A stretch of 64,000 nucleotides of DNA. Source: Desulfolinea sp050305405 (GTDB lineage Bacteria; Chloroflexota; Anaerolineae; Anaerolineales; Villigracilaceae). Every line of letters begins with the position of its first letter. Positions within the stretch are counted from its first letter, which is position 1. Both the position numbers and the translations under genes were made by a program. Where the stretch lies: the NCBI GenBank assembly GCA_050305405.1, contig JBNLFG010000012.1, positions 1 through 64,000 of the forward strand, read 5' to 3'. The notes beneath the pieces are model-generated. The model did not search any database. It saw only the letters and a program-made list of their open reading frames with translations, and had not been told where the DNA came from. This document shows positions 51,700 to 60,073 of this stretch, piece by piece.

Positions 51700-52869
51700 C
51701 TAAAAGAGTTGACTAGCCTCTCTGCGTCCTTCGGGAAGAGGCCCTTTCAAAACTTCTTGGAAAATCCCCTCGACTGTTTTCCCCATCTTTACACCAATAT
51801 TTTCTATGCCTTCAAAGCCCTTTATCCCCATTGTTTTGTAGACTAACTTGATATCCTGCTGTAAATCTTCGATTGCCCAGGCGGCTTTGCGATAATCCCA
51901 AAGTTGGGATTTGTGTGTGTTTTCCAATTCCATTTCGTAGACTTTATCCGCCAATATCTCCACAATGCGCTTATTGGTGGCAAACTTATCCCCGAGGATT
52001 ATGGGGCGCGGCATCCTGTCTTTGATGCCGTGTTTCTCGCAGAGTTCACGGATTTTCAGTGCCGTCCTGCGCCAGCCATCGCCAATGGCTCCGTAGCTTT
52101 TTCCAGCGGGATAGTGCTTTTCGTAAGCAGGCAAAAGATCGGGGAAGCGTTCGGCGAGCACGTTAAAGAAGAATGTCCGCTGCTGGTCAGAGAGTGTCAA
52201 GCCCGAGGCAAGGACGAAGCTGCCGCCGTGGTCGGCTGTCCAGCGGATGATGGATTCGAGATTCTCGTCCGTGTCACAGAGTTCGGGGAGAAGCGGCATC
52301 ATGCAGGCCCCCGTCTGAATACCTGCGGCAGCAAGTTTCTCCATCGCAGCGAAGCGTTTTTCGGGCGGCGGGGCAAGATGCTCCATTTGGCGGATGCGCT
52401 CGTAATGGGCAGAATCAGGCGTGGAGATCAGGCTGAATGCGGTTGCAGCCACAGCTTTTTCATTGATCTCGCTCAGCAGGTCGAGGTCACGCAGGATGAG
52501 CGGCGAACGCTCGAGGATGAATACGGGGAAGTTCCGTTCAAGGCAGACTTCGAGCATTTTTCTGGAAAGCCCAAACTTTCGTTCGGCGGGCTGATAGTCG
52601 CCGGTAAAAAGCAGATCAGTTTTGGCGCGCGTAAGGGTTTTGCGCAACAACTGCGGCGCATTTTCCTTGACGTGGATGGTGTAGGCAAAATCGTTCGGGT
52701 CGTCGAAGGGAGAGAATTTCTGCTCGCGGCAGTAACAAAATTTGCAGCCATGCTGGCAGCCCTTGTAGGGATACGCCGAATAGCGCGACCAAAACCAATG
52801 GTCGGCGCGTTTGGCTTTGTTGAGAATGCTTTTCGGTTTGTAGGAGATAAATTCTGTGCGGCGGGGCAT
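51700..52869 (-). CDS. Radical SAM protein, SPL/Rv2578c-like
   Basis: 389 residues from the ATG at 52869. The cluster motif is GCQHGCKFCYC (C-x3-C-x2-C), preceded by the YSAYPYKGC segment typical of the spore-photoproduct-lyase-like and Rv2578c-like radical SAM families; TGDYQPAER and TPDSAHYERIRQMEHLAPPPEKR are further family blocks. The substrate is unknown. It starts 16 nt after a PD40 lipoprotein gene stop, on the same strand. Confidence 0.9.
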   Translation of the reverse strand: MPRRTEFISYKPKSILNKAKRADHWFWSRYSAYPYKGCQHGCKFCYCREQKFSPFDDPNDFAYTIHVKENAPQLLRKTLTRAKTDLLFTGDYQPAERKFGLSRKMLEVCLERNFPVFILERSPLILRDLDLLSEINEKAVAATAFSLISTPDSAHYERIRQMEHLAPPPEKRFAAMEKLAAAGIQTGACMMPLLPELCDTDENLESIIRWTADHGGSFVLASGLTLSDQQRTFFFNVLAERFPDLLPAYEKHYPAGKSYGAIGDGWRRTALKIRELCEKHGIKDRMPRPIILGDKFATNKRIVEILADKVYEMELENTHKSQLWDYRKAAWAIEDLQQDIKLVYKTMGIKGFEGIENIGVKMGKTVEGIFQEVLKGPLPEGRREASQLF

Positions 52870-52885
52870 GTTTTCCCACAATTTT

Positions 52886-54064
52886 TTACGGGGCGGGATA
52901 GACGGCGATCAGATCGTAATAGGCTTCATGATCTGTTAAAGGATGATTATTTGAACCATCTAACTCTACTGAGTATATATTCATATGTCCAGAATCGATT
53001 CCCGCTACATAAATAATTTTTGTGTTATCTGGTGACCAAGCAGGATTTTTAAGTACAGCAAGGTTTTTCGCATCTCCTAATTTTACTTCACGAATTTTGT
53101 CACCATCAGAATTCACAATAAAGAGCCCGACTTGATCGTTTTTTTTGTCACACACAAAGGCTATTTGTTTCCCATCAAGAGACCAGGACGGATCATAACA
53201 GGGGCTGAAACCAATACGTTCATAGGGCTGAGCAGGATTTTCAACATCTAGAATTCGCACAGCGCTTGGTCCTGAAATCCCCTCAATAGTAGGAGCATAA
53301 AAACTACAAGTTACAACTATTTGACGACTAGTAGGCGACCACTCTCGTGGAAGGCAGTGATCTTGATAGTCTGTGATTTGTGTTGTGCTCCCAGTTTTGA
53401 GGTCATATACCAATATAGCAGAGCCGGGATTTTGTAGCTGGTACTCAAGCATAACCCCTTGCGTTAATAAGAACTTTTCTCCACTCGGTGACCATTTAAC
53501 GCTTTGGATTACTGAAGGAATCTCGCCTACAGTTGAAACAGGAATCTTTTTCTTATTAGTTCCTTCAAAATCCATGAGATCAAGGAAGTCCTTGATTTCA
53601 GAGTCTATTACCTCGTCTTTAAGCACCACGAATTGCTTTTGATCTGGCAACCAATCCATGCTAAATCGGTTCCATATCGTTTCGTATTCGACTAATATAT
53701 TCGTTATATCAGTTAACTTCTTACTCGTTGTATCTAGAAGATATATGTGCCGAGGTTTTTCTATTGCTAAATCAGACGCATCAATTTCATCCAAACTAAA
53801 ATAAAAATCTGTAGTAAAGACAACCTTGTTGCCATCTTTGGAAGCCAAAAGAGCATATTCATTAATTGTTGACGTAAAAGTTAATGGCTCAATCTCTCCC
53901 AGAGTATTATCTGGCATTTTATAAATATCGGTTGAGCCAGTTTCTTTCCTCAAAACAAAGATAATCCCGAAGCGATTTGGTTCAGAAGTACAACCGACTA
54001 ACGCGATCAAACTGAAGAAAACGATAAAAAATAACGCTTTTTTTTGAGATCGAACAGAAAACAT
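52886..54064 (-). CDS. TolB/PD40-like beta-propeller lipoprotein
   Basis: 392 residues: lipobox LIALVGCTS, then PD40/WD40-like repeats with SPSGEKFLLTQG, SLDGKQIAFVCD and SPDNTKIIYVAG, so a six- or seven-bladed propeller on the cell surface. AT-rich compared with its neighbours. AGGGAGAAATTT precedes the ATG. It probably shares an mRNA with the radical SAM gene; a functional link is not evident. Confidence 0.85.
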   Translation of the reverse strand: MFSVRSQKKALFFIVFFSLIALVGCTSEPNRFGIIFVLRKETGSTDIYKMPDNTLGEIEPLTFTSTINEYALLASKDGNKVVFTTDFYFSLDEIDASDLAIEKPRHIYLLDTTSKKLTDITNILVEYETIWNRFSMDWLPDQKQFVVLKDEVIDSEIKDFLDLMDFEGTNKKKIPVSTVGEIPSVIQSVKWSPSGEKFLLTQGVMLEYQLQNPGSAILVYDLKTGSTTQITDYQDHCLPREWSPTSRQIVVTCSFYAPTIEGISGPSAVRILDVENPAQPYERIGFSPCYDPSWSLDGKQIAFVCDKKNDQVGLFIVNSDGDKIREVKLGDAKNLAVLKNPAWSPDNTKIIYVAGIDSGHMNIYSVELDGSNNHPLTDHEAYYDLIAVYPAP

Positions 54065-54180
54065 AAATTTCTCCCTTTTATAAAACTATTCTTCGATGCT
54101 CATCATCAAAATAAGCCATCGCTTTCTTCATCATGATCGCCCGATGCGGACGGTTTTTCTGCTCCACGAGGCTTGTTTTT

Positions 54181-54681
54181 TCAAGAGCGACTTTCTGCAA
54201 TGGCGGCTTGAAGTTCTTTCCATTCATCTTCATACAGAGAAGCGCCCAAGCGCGCCTGAACTTTTTCGTATTGAATCTCTTCTCCCGTGTCGACAGAGAC
54301 TAATAAAGGTTTTAATACCTTTCTCGTCTCCTTATCCACTAGCTGGATCGGTTGTTCCCCCTCCTTCTGCAGCCATTTATCCCCCCAATTCATTAACACA
54401 ACGATCACGGGAAACAAATCACGCCCACGCTCTGTTAACCGATACTCGTATCGGTCTGGTTTCTGCTGATAGAGAACCCGCTCAAGGATCTGATGCTCGA
54501 CCAATGCGCTAAGTCGGCTCGTCAGAACTTTTCGGGAAACCCCCAAATGACGGCGCAAAATATCAAAGCGGTGAATACCATAGAAAATATCTCTCAGGAT
54601 GAGGGGAGTCCACCACTCACCAATGATGTCCAATGTCTGCGCTACGGAACAGGATAAGTGATCAAAATGTGTTCTTTGCAT
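54181..54681 (-). CDS. HxlR-family transcriptional regulator
   Basis: 166-residue winged-helix regulator. The family's N-terminal Cys (CSVAQTLDIIGEWWTPLILRD) and the recognition helix RHLGVSRKVLTSRLSALVEHQIL are clear. The 45-residue C-terminal extension is longer than usual. It is divergent from the SGNH hydrolase gene across an 82-bp gap with a sigma-70 promoter and a 17-bp palindrome, the probable operator. Confidence 0.93.
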   Translation of the reverse strand: MQRTHFDHLSCSVAQTLDIIGEWWTPLILRDIFYGIHRFDILRRHLGVSRKVLTSRLSALVEHQILERVLYQQKPDRYEYRLTERGRDLFPVIVVLMNWGDKWLQKEGEQPIQLVDKETRKVLKPLLVSVDTGEEIQYEKVQARLGASLYEDEWKELQAAIAESRS

Positions 54682-54688
54682 AATTTTC

Positions 54689-54717
54689 TTGTCTTTTCAA
54701 ATAGGATATGCTATATT
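54689..54717 (+). promoter_or_regulatory. Promoter of the SGNH hydrolase gene
   Basis: TTGTCT, 17 nt, TATATT. The start of transcription would lie near 54724, just beside the palindrome. Confidence 0.7.
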
Positions 54718-54725
54718 ATACACCA

Positions 54726-54742
54726 AGTCTCTTAAAGAGACT
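54726..54742. promoter_or_regulatory. Palindromic candidate HxlR operator
   Basis: AGTCTCTT-A-AAGAGACT, a perfect 8+8 palindrome placed at the expected start of transcription, between the divergent hxlR-type gene and the hydrolase gene. Confidence 0.65.
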
Positions 54743-54763
54743 AGCTGAACTGAAAGGAGAAAT

Positions 54764-55390
54764 ATGATGTGGAAAAAATTCATTGCGTTTGGAGACAGCG
54801 TCACAGCGGGAGTTGGGGATTCGGTACCTGGCATGGAAATGCGGGGTTGGGCAGATTGGGTGGCTGACCATTTATCATCATTGGAACCCACCTTCTCCTA
54901 CACAAATTTGGGAAAGCGGGGATACACGACAGTCGATGTACTACAAAATCAATTGGCGGCTGTTCTCAAAGAGAATCCCGATGTAGTAAGTATCACTACT
55001 GGCGGGAATGACGCACGTCTCCCGGAGTGGAGCGCTGACACCTTTATGAAAAATTATGAAGAAGTGCTTCAACCTTTAGTGAACAATGGTGCTTCGATCA
55101 TCACATTGGCATATCCCGATCTAAGGACCGCTATTTCCCAAAGCGGGAATGAAATCCCAAGAAGCTGGCGATTATATTTCCAGCGTATGAAAACGACCAA
55201 TGCAATTATTCGGGAAGTGAGTCAACAATTCGGTGCTTGTTTGCTGGATTTCGAAGAGTTTGAACCAGCCCAAAACCCGGCAAATATCAGCAAAGATTTG
55301 GTTCACCCGAATGCACGTGGATATAAATTTGCAGGGGAGACAGCAATACAAATTTTGCAAGAGAAGTTCAATCTGCCCCAACCTGCTTAG
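54764..55390 (+). CDS. SGNH/GDSL hydrolase
   Basis: 208-residue esterase/lipase: block I FGDSVTAGVGD with the nucleophile Ser, block III TGGNDARL, and block V DLVHPNARGYKFAG with the Asp and His. No signal peptide, so intracellular. AAAGGAGAAAT precedes an ATG-ATG pair. It is probably controlled by the divergent HxlR regulator. Substrate unknown. Confidence 0.93.
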   Translation: MMWKKFIAFGDSVTAGVGDSVPGMEMRGWADWVADHLSSLEPTFSYTNLGKRGYTTVDVLQNQLAAVLKENPDVVSITTGGNDARLPEWSADTFMKNYEEVLQPLVNNGASIITLAYPDLRTAISQSGNEIPRSWRLYFQRMKTTNAIIREVSQQFGACLLDFEEFEPAQNPANISKDLVHPNARGYKFAGETAIQILQEKFNLPQPA

Positions 55391-55466
55391 ATCAGATTCA
55401 GCGATAAATCACTGCCCGATGCGAATGGGACTTTTGCTGCGCCAAATTGACGGGACTCTTTTGTCT

Positions 55467-57065
55467 TCACTTCTTTCTTCGCCCAAATGCCAAGCTCGCC
55501 AAACCCAGCGGAATCACCAACCCGCCCACACAAGGCAACGGCGCACGGGACGGGGGCTCTTCGAGCGCAGTTTCTGGTTCATTTTCGAAGGTTTCGGGCA
55601 CAGGCGACGGGGCAGGTTCTCCTGCCGTGCCAACGGGCGCGCCGAGCGCCAGATCGTCAATATAGAACGTGCCGCTAAAGGTCTCTTCAACACCTTCAAG
55701 ACCGAACGCCAGCGCGGTCACCTGTTCAGGTTTGGCGAAGGGCGCGCCGCCATTTTCCTCCCACTCGACACGGTGGAACTCATCCCAAAAGATAACAAAT
55801 TCATGCCAACTGTCGGCACCTTGCACCCAGCCTTCGTAGACATAGCTCTCACCGTCTACAAAAAGGTCAACATGGAAGGGCGTTTCTTCCTGTTTGGCGT
55901 AGGCGTAGAAAGAGATGCCTTCGGCGCCGCTCCAATCTTGGGGGGCATCATATTCAAGATGGCAGGTGCCCCAGGCATAGGCTGAGATGGTGTAATCCAG
56001 CCGCAAAGCGTTGGTGCCGCTGTGAGCCACATCGGCGGAGGGGGCGCACGCCATGCTCGTCTCGGGGTCTTCGTGGAAGGCTTCCCACTGATAGAGCATC
56101 TCGCCTTCGAAACTATCGATCAGATTGGATGCGGATGGGGCGGAGGATGCTGCCTCGGGCTGAGCATCCGCTTCTGCGGCGGGAGCAGGTTCGCTCACGG
56201 ACGGGACGGACATGTCCCCGGCTTGCCACCGTTCAACATAATAATTCAAGAGCGGGACAAATTCTCCCGTTGCCTTTTGACTTCCACGCGCGGAGGGATG
56301 GTCATCATCGCTGGGGTAGTAGAGTGTATTCATGCCCGGCTCAGTGACGTGCTCAACCTGCCCATTGACGAGGCGGTGACGGTTGTTGGGGCCCGAAAGG
56401 ACAGCGTGAAAATCGAAAACGGCGACATTTGTGCCATCGTAATCCGCCAACCAGTCGTTGACGAGCCAATCGTTGAAAGCGCGTGCATTCGCCGCATAGG
56501 TGGAATCGGAAAGCGGCGGGGCAGTGATAGCGATGAAGAGCTTGTCGGGGCGAGTGGCAAAATATTGCAGGATGGTGTTATAGACGTACTTGGCATGCCC
56601 AACCGTCAGCCAGCCGTCAGGATTGGGGGCATCGCCGGGGCTGCCTTCAAGCGCCGAGTTGGGAAAACAGGATTTGAAGAGAATGATCCGGTTTTCGCCG
56701 CCCGGGTCTGCGAGCGTACGGGTGTAATCGGCGTGCTGCTCGTTTTCATTGAAAAGCGCGTCCATGTAACGCGGCGTGTTTTCACTAGCAAACCACTCCG
56801 TCCAGTCGGGCAGGTCGGTTCGATCACCGATGCCGTCAGGCCCCCAGCCGTAATTCGTGTCGCTGACGAAGTAGTTATTCTCGCCGAGCGTGCGCCCGAG
56901 ATTGCCGTAGTCGTCCATTAGCCAGTTCTCGCCCGTCGAGTGATGGATGAAAATGAGCTTAACGAGCTGGTCAGGCGGGTCGTTCGATTGTATTTGTGGC
57001 ATAGGGTCAGATGTAGCGGCTGCGAGAAGCACGGTAAGGAGAAGGATAAGTATTGCCTTTTTCAT
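55467..57065 (-). CDS. Secreted SGNH-like hydrolase with carbohydrate-binding-type domain
   Basis: 532 residues from the ATG at 57065 (AAAGGAG upstream). Signal peptide (about 1-18), SGNH-like domain (about 28-285) with IFIHHSTGENW and the catalytic DDDHPSARG, a Pro/Ala linker, a jelly-roll CIA30/CBM-like domain (about 325-475), a second Pro/Glu linker, and a C-terminal hydrophobic anchor followed by GRRKK. It is thus held on the cell surface. An upstream in-frame ATG at 57140 has an even better AAAGGAGG site, but the extra 25 codons come from an intergenic repeat and would bury the signal peptide. Confidence 0.85.
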   Translation of the reverse strand: MKKAILILLLTVLLAAATSDPMPQIQSNDPPDQLVKLIFIHHSTGENWLMDDYGNLGRTLGENNYFVSDTNYGWGPDGIGDRTDLPDWTEWFASENTPRYMDALFNENEQHADYTRTLADPGGENRIILFKSCFPNSALEGSPGDAPNPDGWLTVGHAKYVYNTILQYFATRPDKLFIAITAPPLSDSTYAANARAFNDWLVNDWLADYDGTNVAVFDFHAVLSGPNNRHRLVNGQVEHVTEPGMNTLYYPSDDDHPSARGSQKATGEFVPLLNYYVERWQAGDMSVPSVSEPAPAAEADAQPEAASSAPSASNLIDSFEGEMLYQWEAFHEDPETSMACAPSADVAHSGTNALRLDYTISAYAWGTCHLEYDAPQDWSGAEGISFYAYAKQEETPFHVDLFVDGESYVYEGWVQGADSWHEFVIFWDEFHRVEWEENGGAPFAKPEQVTALAFGLEGVEETFSGTFYIDDLALGAPVGTAGEPAPSPVPETFENEPETALEEPPSRAPLPCVGGLVIPLGLASLAFGRRKK

Positions 57066-57198
57066 GGGAAACTCCTTTTGAAATGTTGAATTTTGAATGA
57101 CGAATGCAGAATTCAGTGCATCTTTATCGACCATTTTCATAAGCAATTACCTCCTTTATGTTATATGACTGTTTGCGCAAGTTGGTGAGCAGGTTTGG

Positions 57199-57828
57199 TT
57201 ATTGGGTACTCAATCCTAGTGATTTCATAACATCTTCTGTTACATTCCCAAATAGCTCTTTGTCCATCTCTATATATTCGAAGCCATATTTTTTAGCTTC
57301 CCGCTCGATGTAGGTACTCATCCGCTTCACAAATATTGCAAAAGCACTAATGTATTCGTCGCTCAGATCCCGCATCCAATCATGCTCATTCTCTTTAGCG
57401 GATTTCTTGATGTTCTCTTTGTGATTTTCTCCTTGGTTTCCGATAAATACAACCCGATGAGGAATATTCTCAAGCTGTCTCACCAACTCGGGAAGAATAG
57501 CAACTCCTTCGATCAGGGCATCTCGGCCTTCATCATTCTCTTTCCTGATAAAAGTTTCTACCGCTTTCCAAACGACATGACTTTCTTTTCTTACATAATC
57601 AATAAGCTCTGCAGGGTCTTCCATTAATAACTTCATTCGCTCTGCCAAAGGCATTTCATTAAACTTGCTAAAAATAAATAAGTCCGGTTCCGCATCTGGG
57701 CTCAGAACATTTTCAAGCACTGCACCAAGGGTATCCGTTGAAAGAACACTCACAGCATATTTCTGTCGAATCTTGCTGGAGATTATTGACTTTCCAACTC
57801 TTGGGGTACCACCTAAAAGAAAAATCAT
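57199..57828 (-). CDS. P-loop kinase-like NTPase
   Basis: About 209 residues from the ATG at 57828, beginning IFLLGGTPRVGKS (Walker A GTPRVGKS at the N-terminus), then LSTDTLGAVLENVL and a VIEGVAILPELV segment with an acidic residue, as in 2-phosphoglycerate kinase-like and small-molecule kinases. A longer reading to a TTG at 57852 has no support. The 220-bp repeat element begins 23 bp upstream, so its native promoter has probably been replaced. AT-rich. Confidence 0.78.
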   Translation of the reverse strand: MIFLLGGTPRVGKSIISSKIRQKYAVSVLSTDTLGAVLENVLSPDAEPDLFIFSKFNEMPLAERMKLLMEDPAELIDYVRKESHVVWKAVETFIRKENDEGRDALIEGVAILPELVRQLENIPHRVVFIGNQGENHKENIKKSAKENEHDWMRDLSDEYISAFAIFVKRMSTYIEREAKKYGFEYIEMDKELFGNVTEDVMKSLGLSTQ

Positions 57829-57850
57829 AATTAGAGTATTTATTTTAGCC

Positions 57851-58070
57851 AACTCATGTTACGCAGCGACATTGTAAATTCAAACGTTCTGCCCCCTGCC
57901 CCTTGCTGCGCTGGGGCATCCCCCCATTTTGCAAGCAAAATAGGGGGATAGAAATAAAGCTGCGGTCTGGTCTCCCCCAGATTCCACGCGTTTGGAATTT
58001 GGGGGAGATGCCCGATAGGGCAGAGGGGGCAAACACCAGGTACAAATATCCTTATTGCGTAACATCAGTT
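57851..58070. mobile_element. 220-bp terminal-inverted-repeat element (MITE-like)
   Basis: AACTCATGTTACGCA (57851-57865) and TGCGTAACATCAGTT (58056-58070) are inverted copies with 14 of 15 matches. TTAGCCAACT occurs directly at both edges (57845-57854 and 58069-58078), as a target duplication would. The interior has two palindromes, one with CATTTTGCAAGCAAAATAG and one with CACGCGTTTGG. No ORF of its own is seen. Partial relatives lie at 15.6, 17.0 and 35.2 kb. Confidence 0.82.
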
Positions 58071-58115
58071 AGCCAACTAACTAGTTGAAGATGAAATCAA
58101 ATTCCGCAGAAATGA

Positions 58116-58664
58116 TTATGAAATGTAGACGAAAATCGCAATAATCACCACAATCGTCAGCCAAAGCCAGAGCTTTCCACCCGGGTCGGCTGCGCCAGCA
58201 AAAATCCCGTTCGGCGTAATGCGAATGATGATCATATCTTTGCCTTTTTCACGCAGCTCTTCGTCGAAAATGGTGAAGGCATTGATGCCCGACATAAAAC
58301 CGGCGAAACCGCTGTTTTTCAGGACTTGGCGCATGATACTTAATCGCTCATCTGCGTCTGTGACAGTGACCGCATTCCCCGAAATCGTGCCAGAGGGCAG
58401 GATGATTTCAATTTGTGGATTTGCTGTTAAATTTTTATACCAATGGGCGATTTTGCCGAATCCAGAAAGACAGTAGATATTGCCTTCGTGAATGGCATAA
58501 TTAACGGGGGCGTAGCGCAGCAATCCCGATTTGTGCCCGATGGTCTTCAAGACCATGATATAGCCCGTGATGGGATTGCCCACAAAGGGGCCTAATCCCA
58601 TCCTGAACATGGGGACAATAAAACCTTTATTCAGTAGACGGAAGAGCGCGCGGAGTGCTTTCAT
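58116..58664 (-). CDS. Deazaflavin-dependent nitroreductase-family protein
   Basis: 182 residues with a split beta-barrel of the DDN/F420 type: IMVLKTIGHKSGLLRYAPVNYA and the GFGKIAHWYKNLTANPQIEI block. It ends with a transmembrane helix (about 163-182), which anchors it by the C-terminus. The family uses deazaflavin F420 in actinobacteria; many Chloroflexota also have it. It precedes a GH5 gene in the same direction (29-nt gap in the reading order), without an obvious link. Confidence 0.88.
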   Translation of the reverse strand: MKALRALFRLLNKGFIVPMFRMGLGPFVGNPITGYIMVLKTIGHKSGLLRYAPVNYAIHEGNIYCLSGFGKIAHWYKNLTANPQIEIILPSGTISGNAVTVTDADERLSIMRQVLKNSGFAGFMSGINAFTIFDEELREKGKDMIIIRITPNGIFAGAADPGGKLWLWLTIVVIIAIFVYIS

Positions 58665-58693
58665 TGGCTTTCCTTTGTGATCCTTTGTGTTTA

Positions 58694-59992
58694 CTATGGC
58701 GCGGAAGCAAAACTTGAAGGCCTAATACTATTCCTCGCCCAGTATTCGAGAATGGTGGATTGCAATTCATTCTCAACATTCGTCGTTTTTTTCGGATCTG
58801 GGCCATAGCGGAAATTCAAAAAGTTAACATCTTCATTCCACGGTTCCCATTCCGGGTCCCAGACCCAGAGGGCATAATTCACCCCGATCTCTTCAAAGAT
58901 TGCCATTTCATCGCGCATAAAATTTGCAGCGCCCGGTGTCCAGCGCGCTGCACCATATTCGTTGACAGCGACGGGTACATTATGCTCTTCGACAAAATCG
59001 CTGGCAATGGAGAGATAACCTACCAGCCAGGCACGATCAAAGGTATCTGCTTGCCAATCGTGGTCAAGGTCAAATTCTCCCGGGTAAGAATGATTGCCTT
59101 TTGGCTCCTGATGTGTATACATATGTGGCGCGTATTGATGGAAGGTGTATACAATTCGCTCGGCATCCACTGTCTCAAGATAAGGGAGCCAATCTAATGC
59201 GCTATAGCCTTCGCCTGCGACTAAAATTGGTGTTTCACTATCCACTTCGCGGATGGCAGCCACAATATCGGGATACCATCTATTCCAATCATAGATCGTG
59301 CCACCGTATTGGTCGTAAAAGATATCTTGCTCCCATTCGTCCACAATTTCGTTGGCATTTGGCTCGCAGAGTAGGTCATAACCGACCACGACGGGATTAT
59401 CGTGATAGCGCTCGGCAGTGTAGCGCCACATTTCCACCCATGCAGTTTGTGCATCTTCATCGCTCCACAGATTTTCAATCAAGTCTTCGTCTTCAAACCA
59501 GTCATCATCACGGTAAAAGGTGAAGTCGTTTCGTCCCGGGCCTGTCCGAAAAGTGATGACGACAAAAAGATCGGCTTGGGTTGCCATCGCAATCATCTTA
59601 TCCAAATTTGCAACTATTTTTTCGTCCAAAACATAGGGCGGGCGTTCGGTGAAAACGCCCGGATGCGAAAGATTGACATAATTTGCACCCAAAGCAGCCA
59701 ACGCGTCAAAATCTGCTTGGGTGTAGGGCGGACCAAGATAGCCATCGCCCAGAAATTCGCCACCGTCGTATTTTGGGACGACGATCCGCTGCCAGGTGTT
59801 GGCGCCGCGCAGTTGCGTGCCATTTGTCCATAACGCCCATTTGTCGAGGCTGGAGGCGTCCATAGCGGTGGAAGTTGGGGGCGCAGGTGATGTCGCTTCA
59901 ACGGGAGCAGGCTCGGTCACGAGTGTATCCGGTTCTAAATCCGCAAGGCAGGCTGTCATAAAAAATAAAATTAAAAAGGTGAGTTTCTTCAT
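58694..59992 (-). CDS. Glycoside hydrolase family 5-like cellulase, lipoprotein
   Basis: 432 residues. Lipobox FFMTACLA, a Pro/Thr linker, then a (beta/alpha)8 domain: LRGANTWQR, FFVVITFRTGPGRND region, acid/base Glu in LLCEPNAN, and nucleophile Glu in PVAVNEYGA, the GH5 pair. It would act outside the cell on beta-glucans or mannans. The start at 59992 has a poor ribosome binding site. Confidence 0.9.
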   Translation of the reverse strand: MKKLTFLILFFMTACLADLEPDTLVTEPAPVEATSPAPPTSTAMDASSLDKWALWTNGTQLRGANTWQRIVVPKYDGGEFLGDGYLGPPYTQADFDALAALGANYVNLSHPGVFTERPPYVLDEKIVANLDKMIAMATQADLFVVITFRTGPGRNDFTFYRDDDWFEDEDLIENLWSDEDAQTAWVEMWRYTAERYHDNPVVVGYDLLCEPNANEIVDEWEQDIFYDQYGGTIYDWNRWYPDIVAAIREVDSETPILVAGEGYSALDWLPYLETVDAERIVYTFHQYAPHMYTHQEPKGNHSYPGEFDLDHDWQADTFDRAWLVGYLSIASDFVEEHNVPVAVNEYGAARWTPGAANFMRDEMAIFEEIGVNYALWVWDPEWEPWNEDVNFLNFRYGPDPKKTTNVENELQSTILEYWARNSIRPSSFASAP

Positions 59993-60073
59993 GCTATCAT
60001 CTTATAAAATCTACTGAGCGAATACAAGCCACGTAGTACAATTGTCATTATTTTTTGGACAATAGAGGTAACG

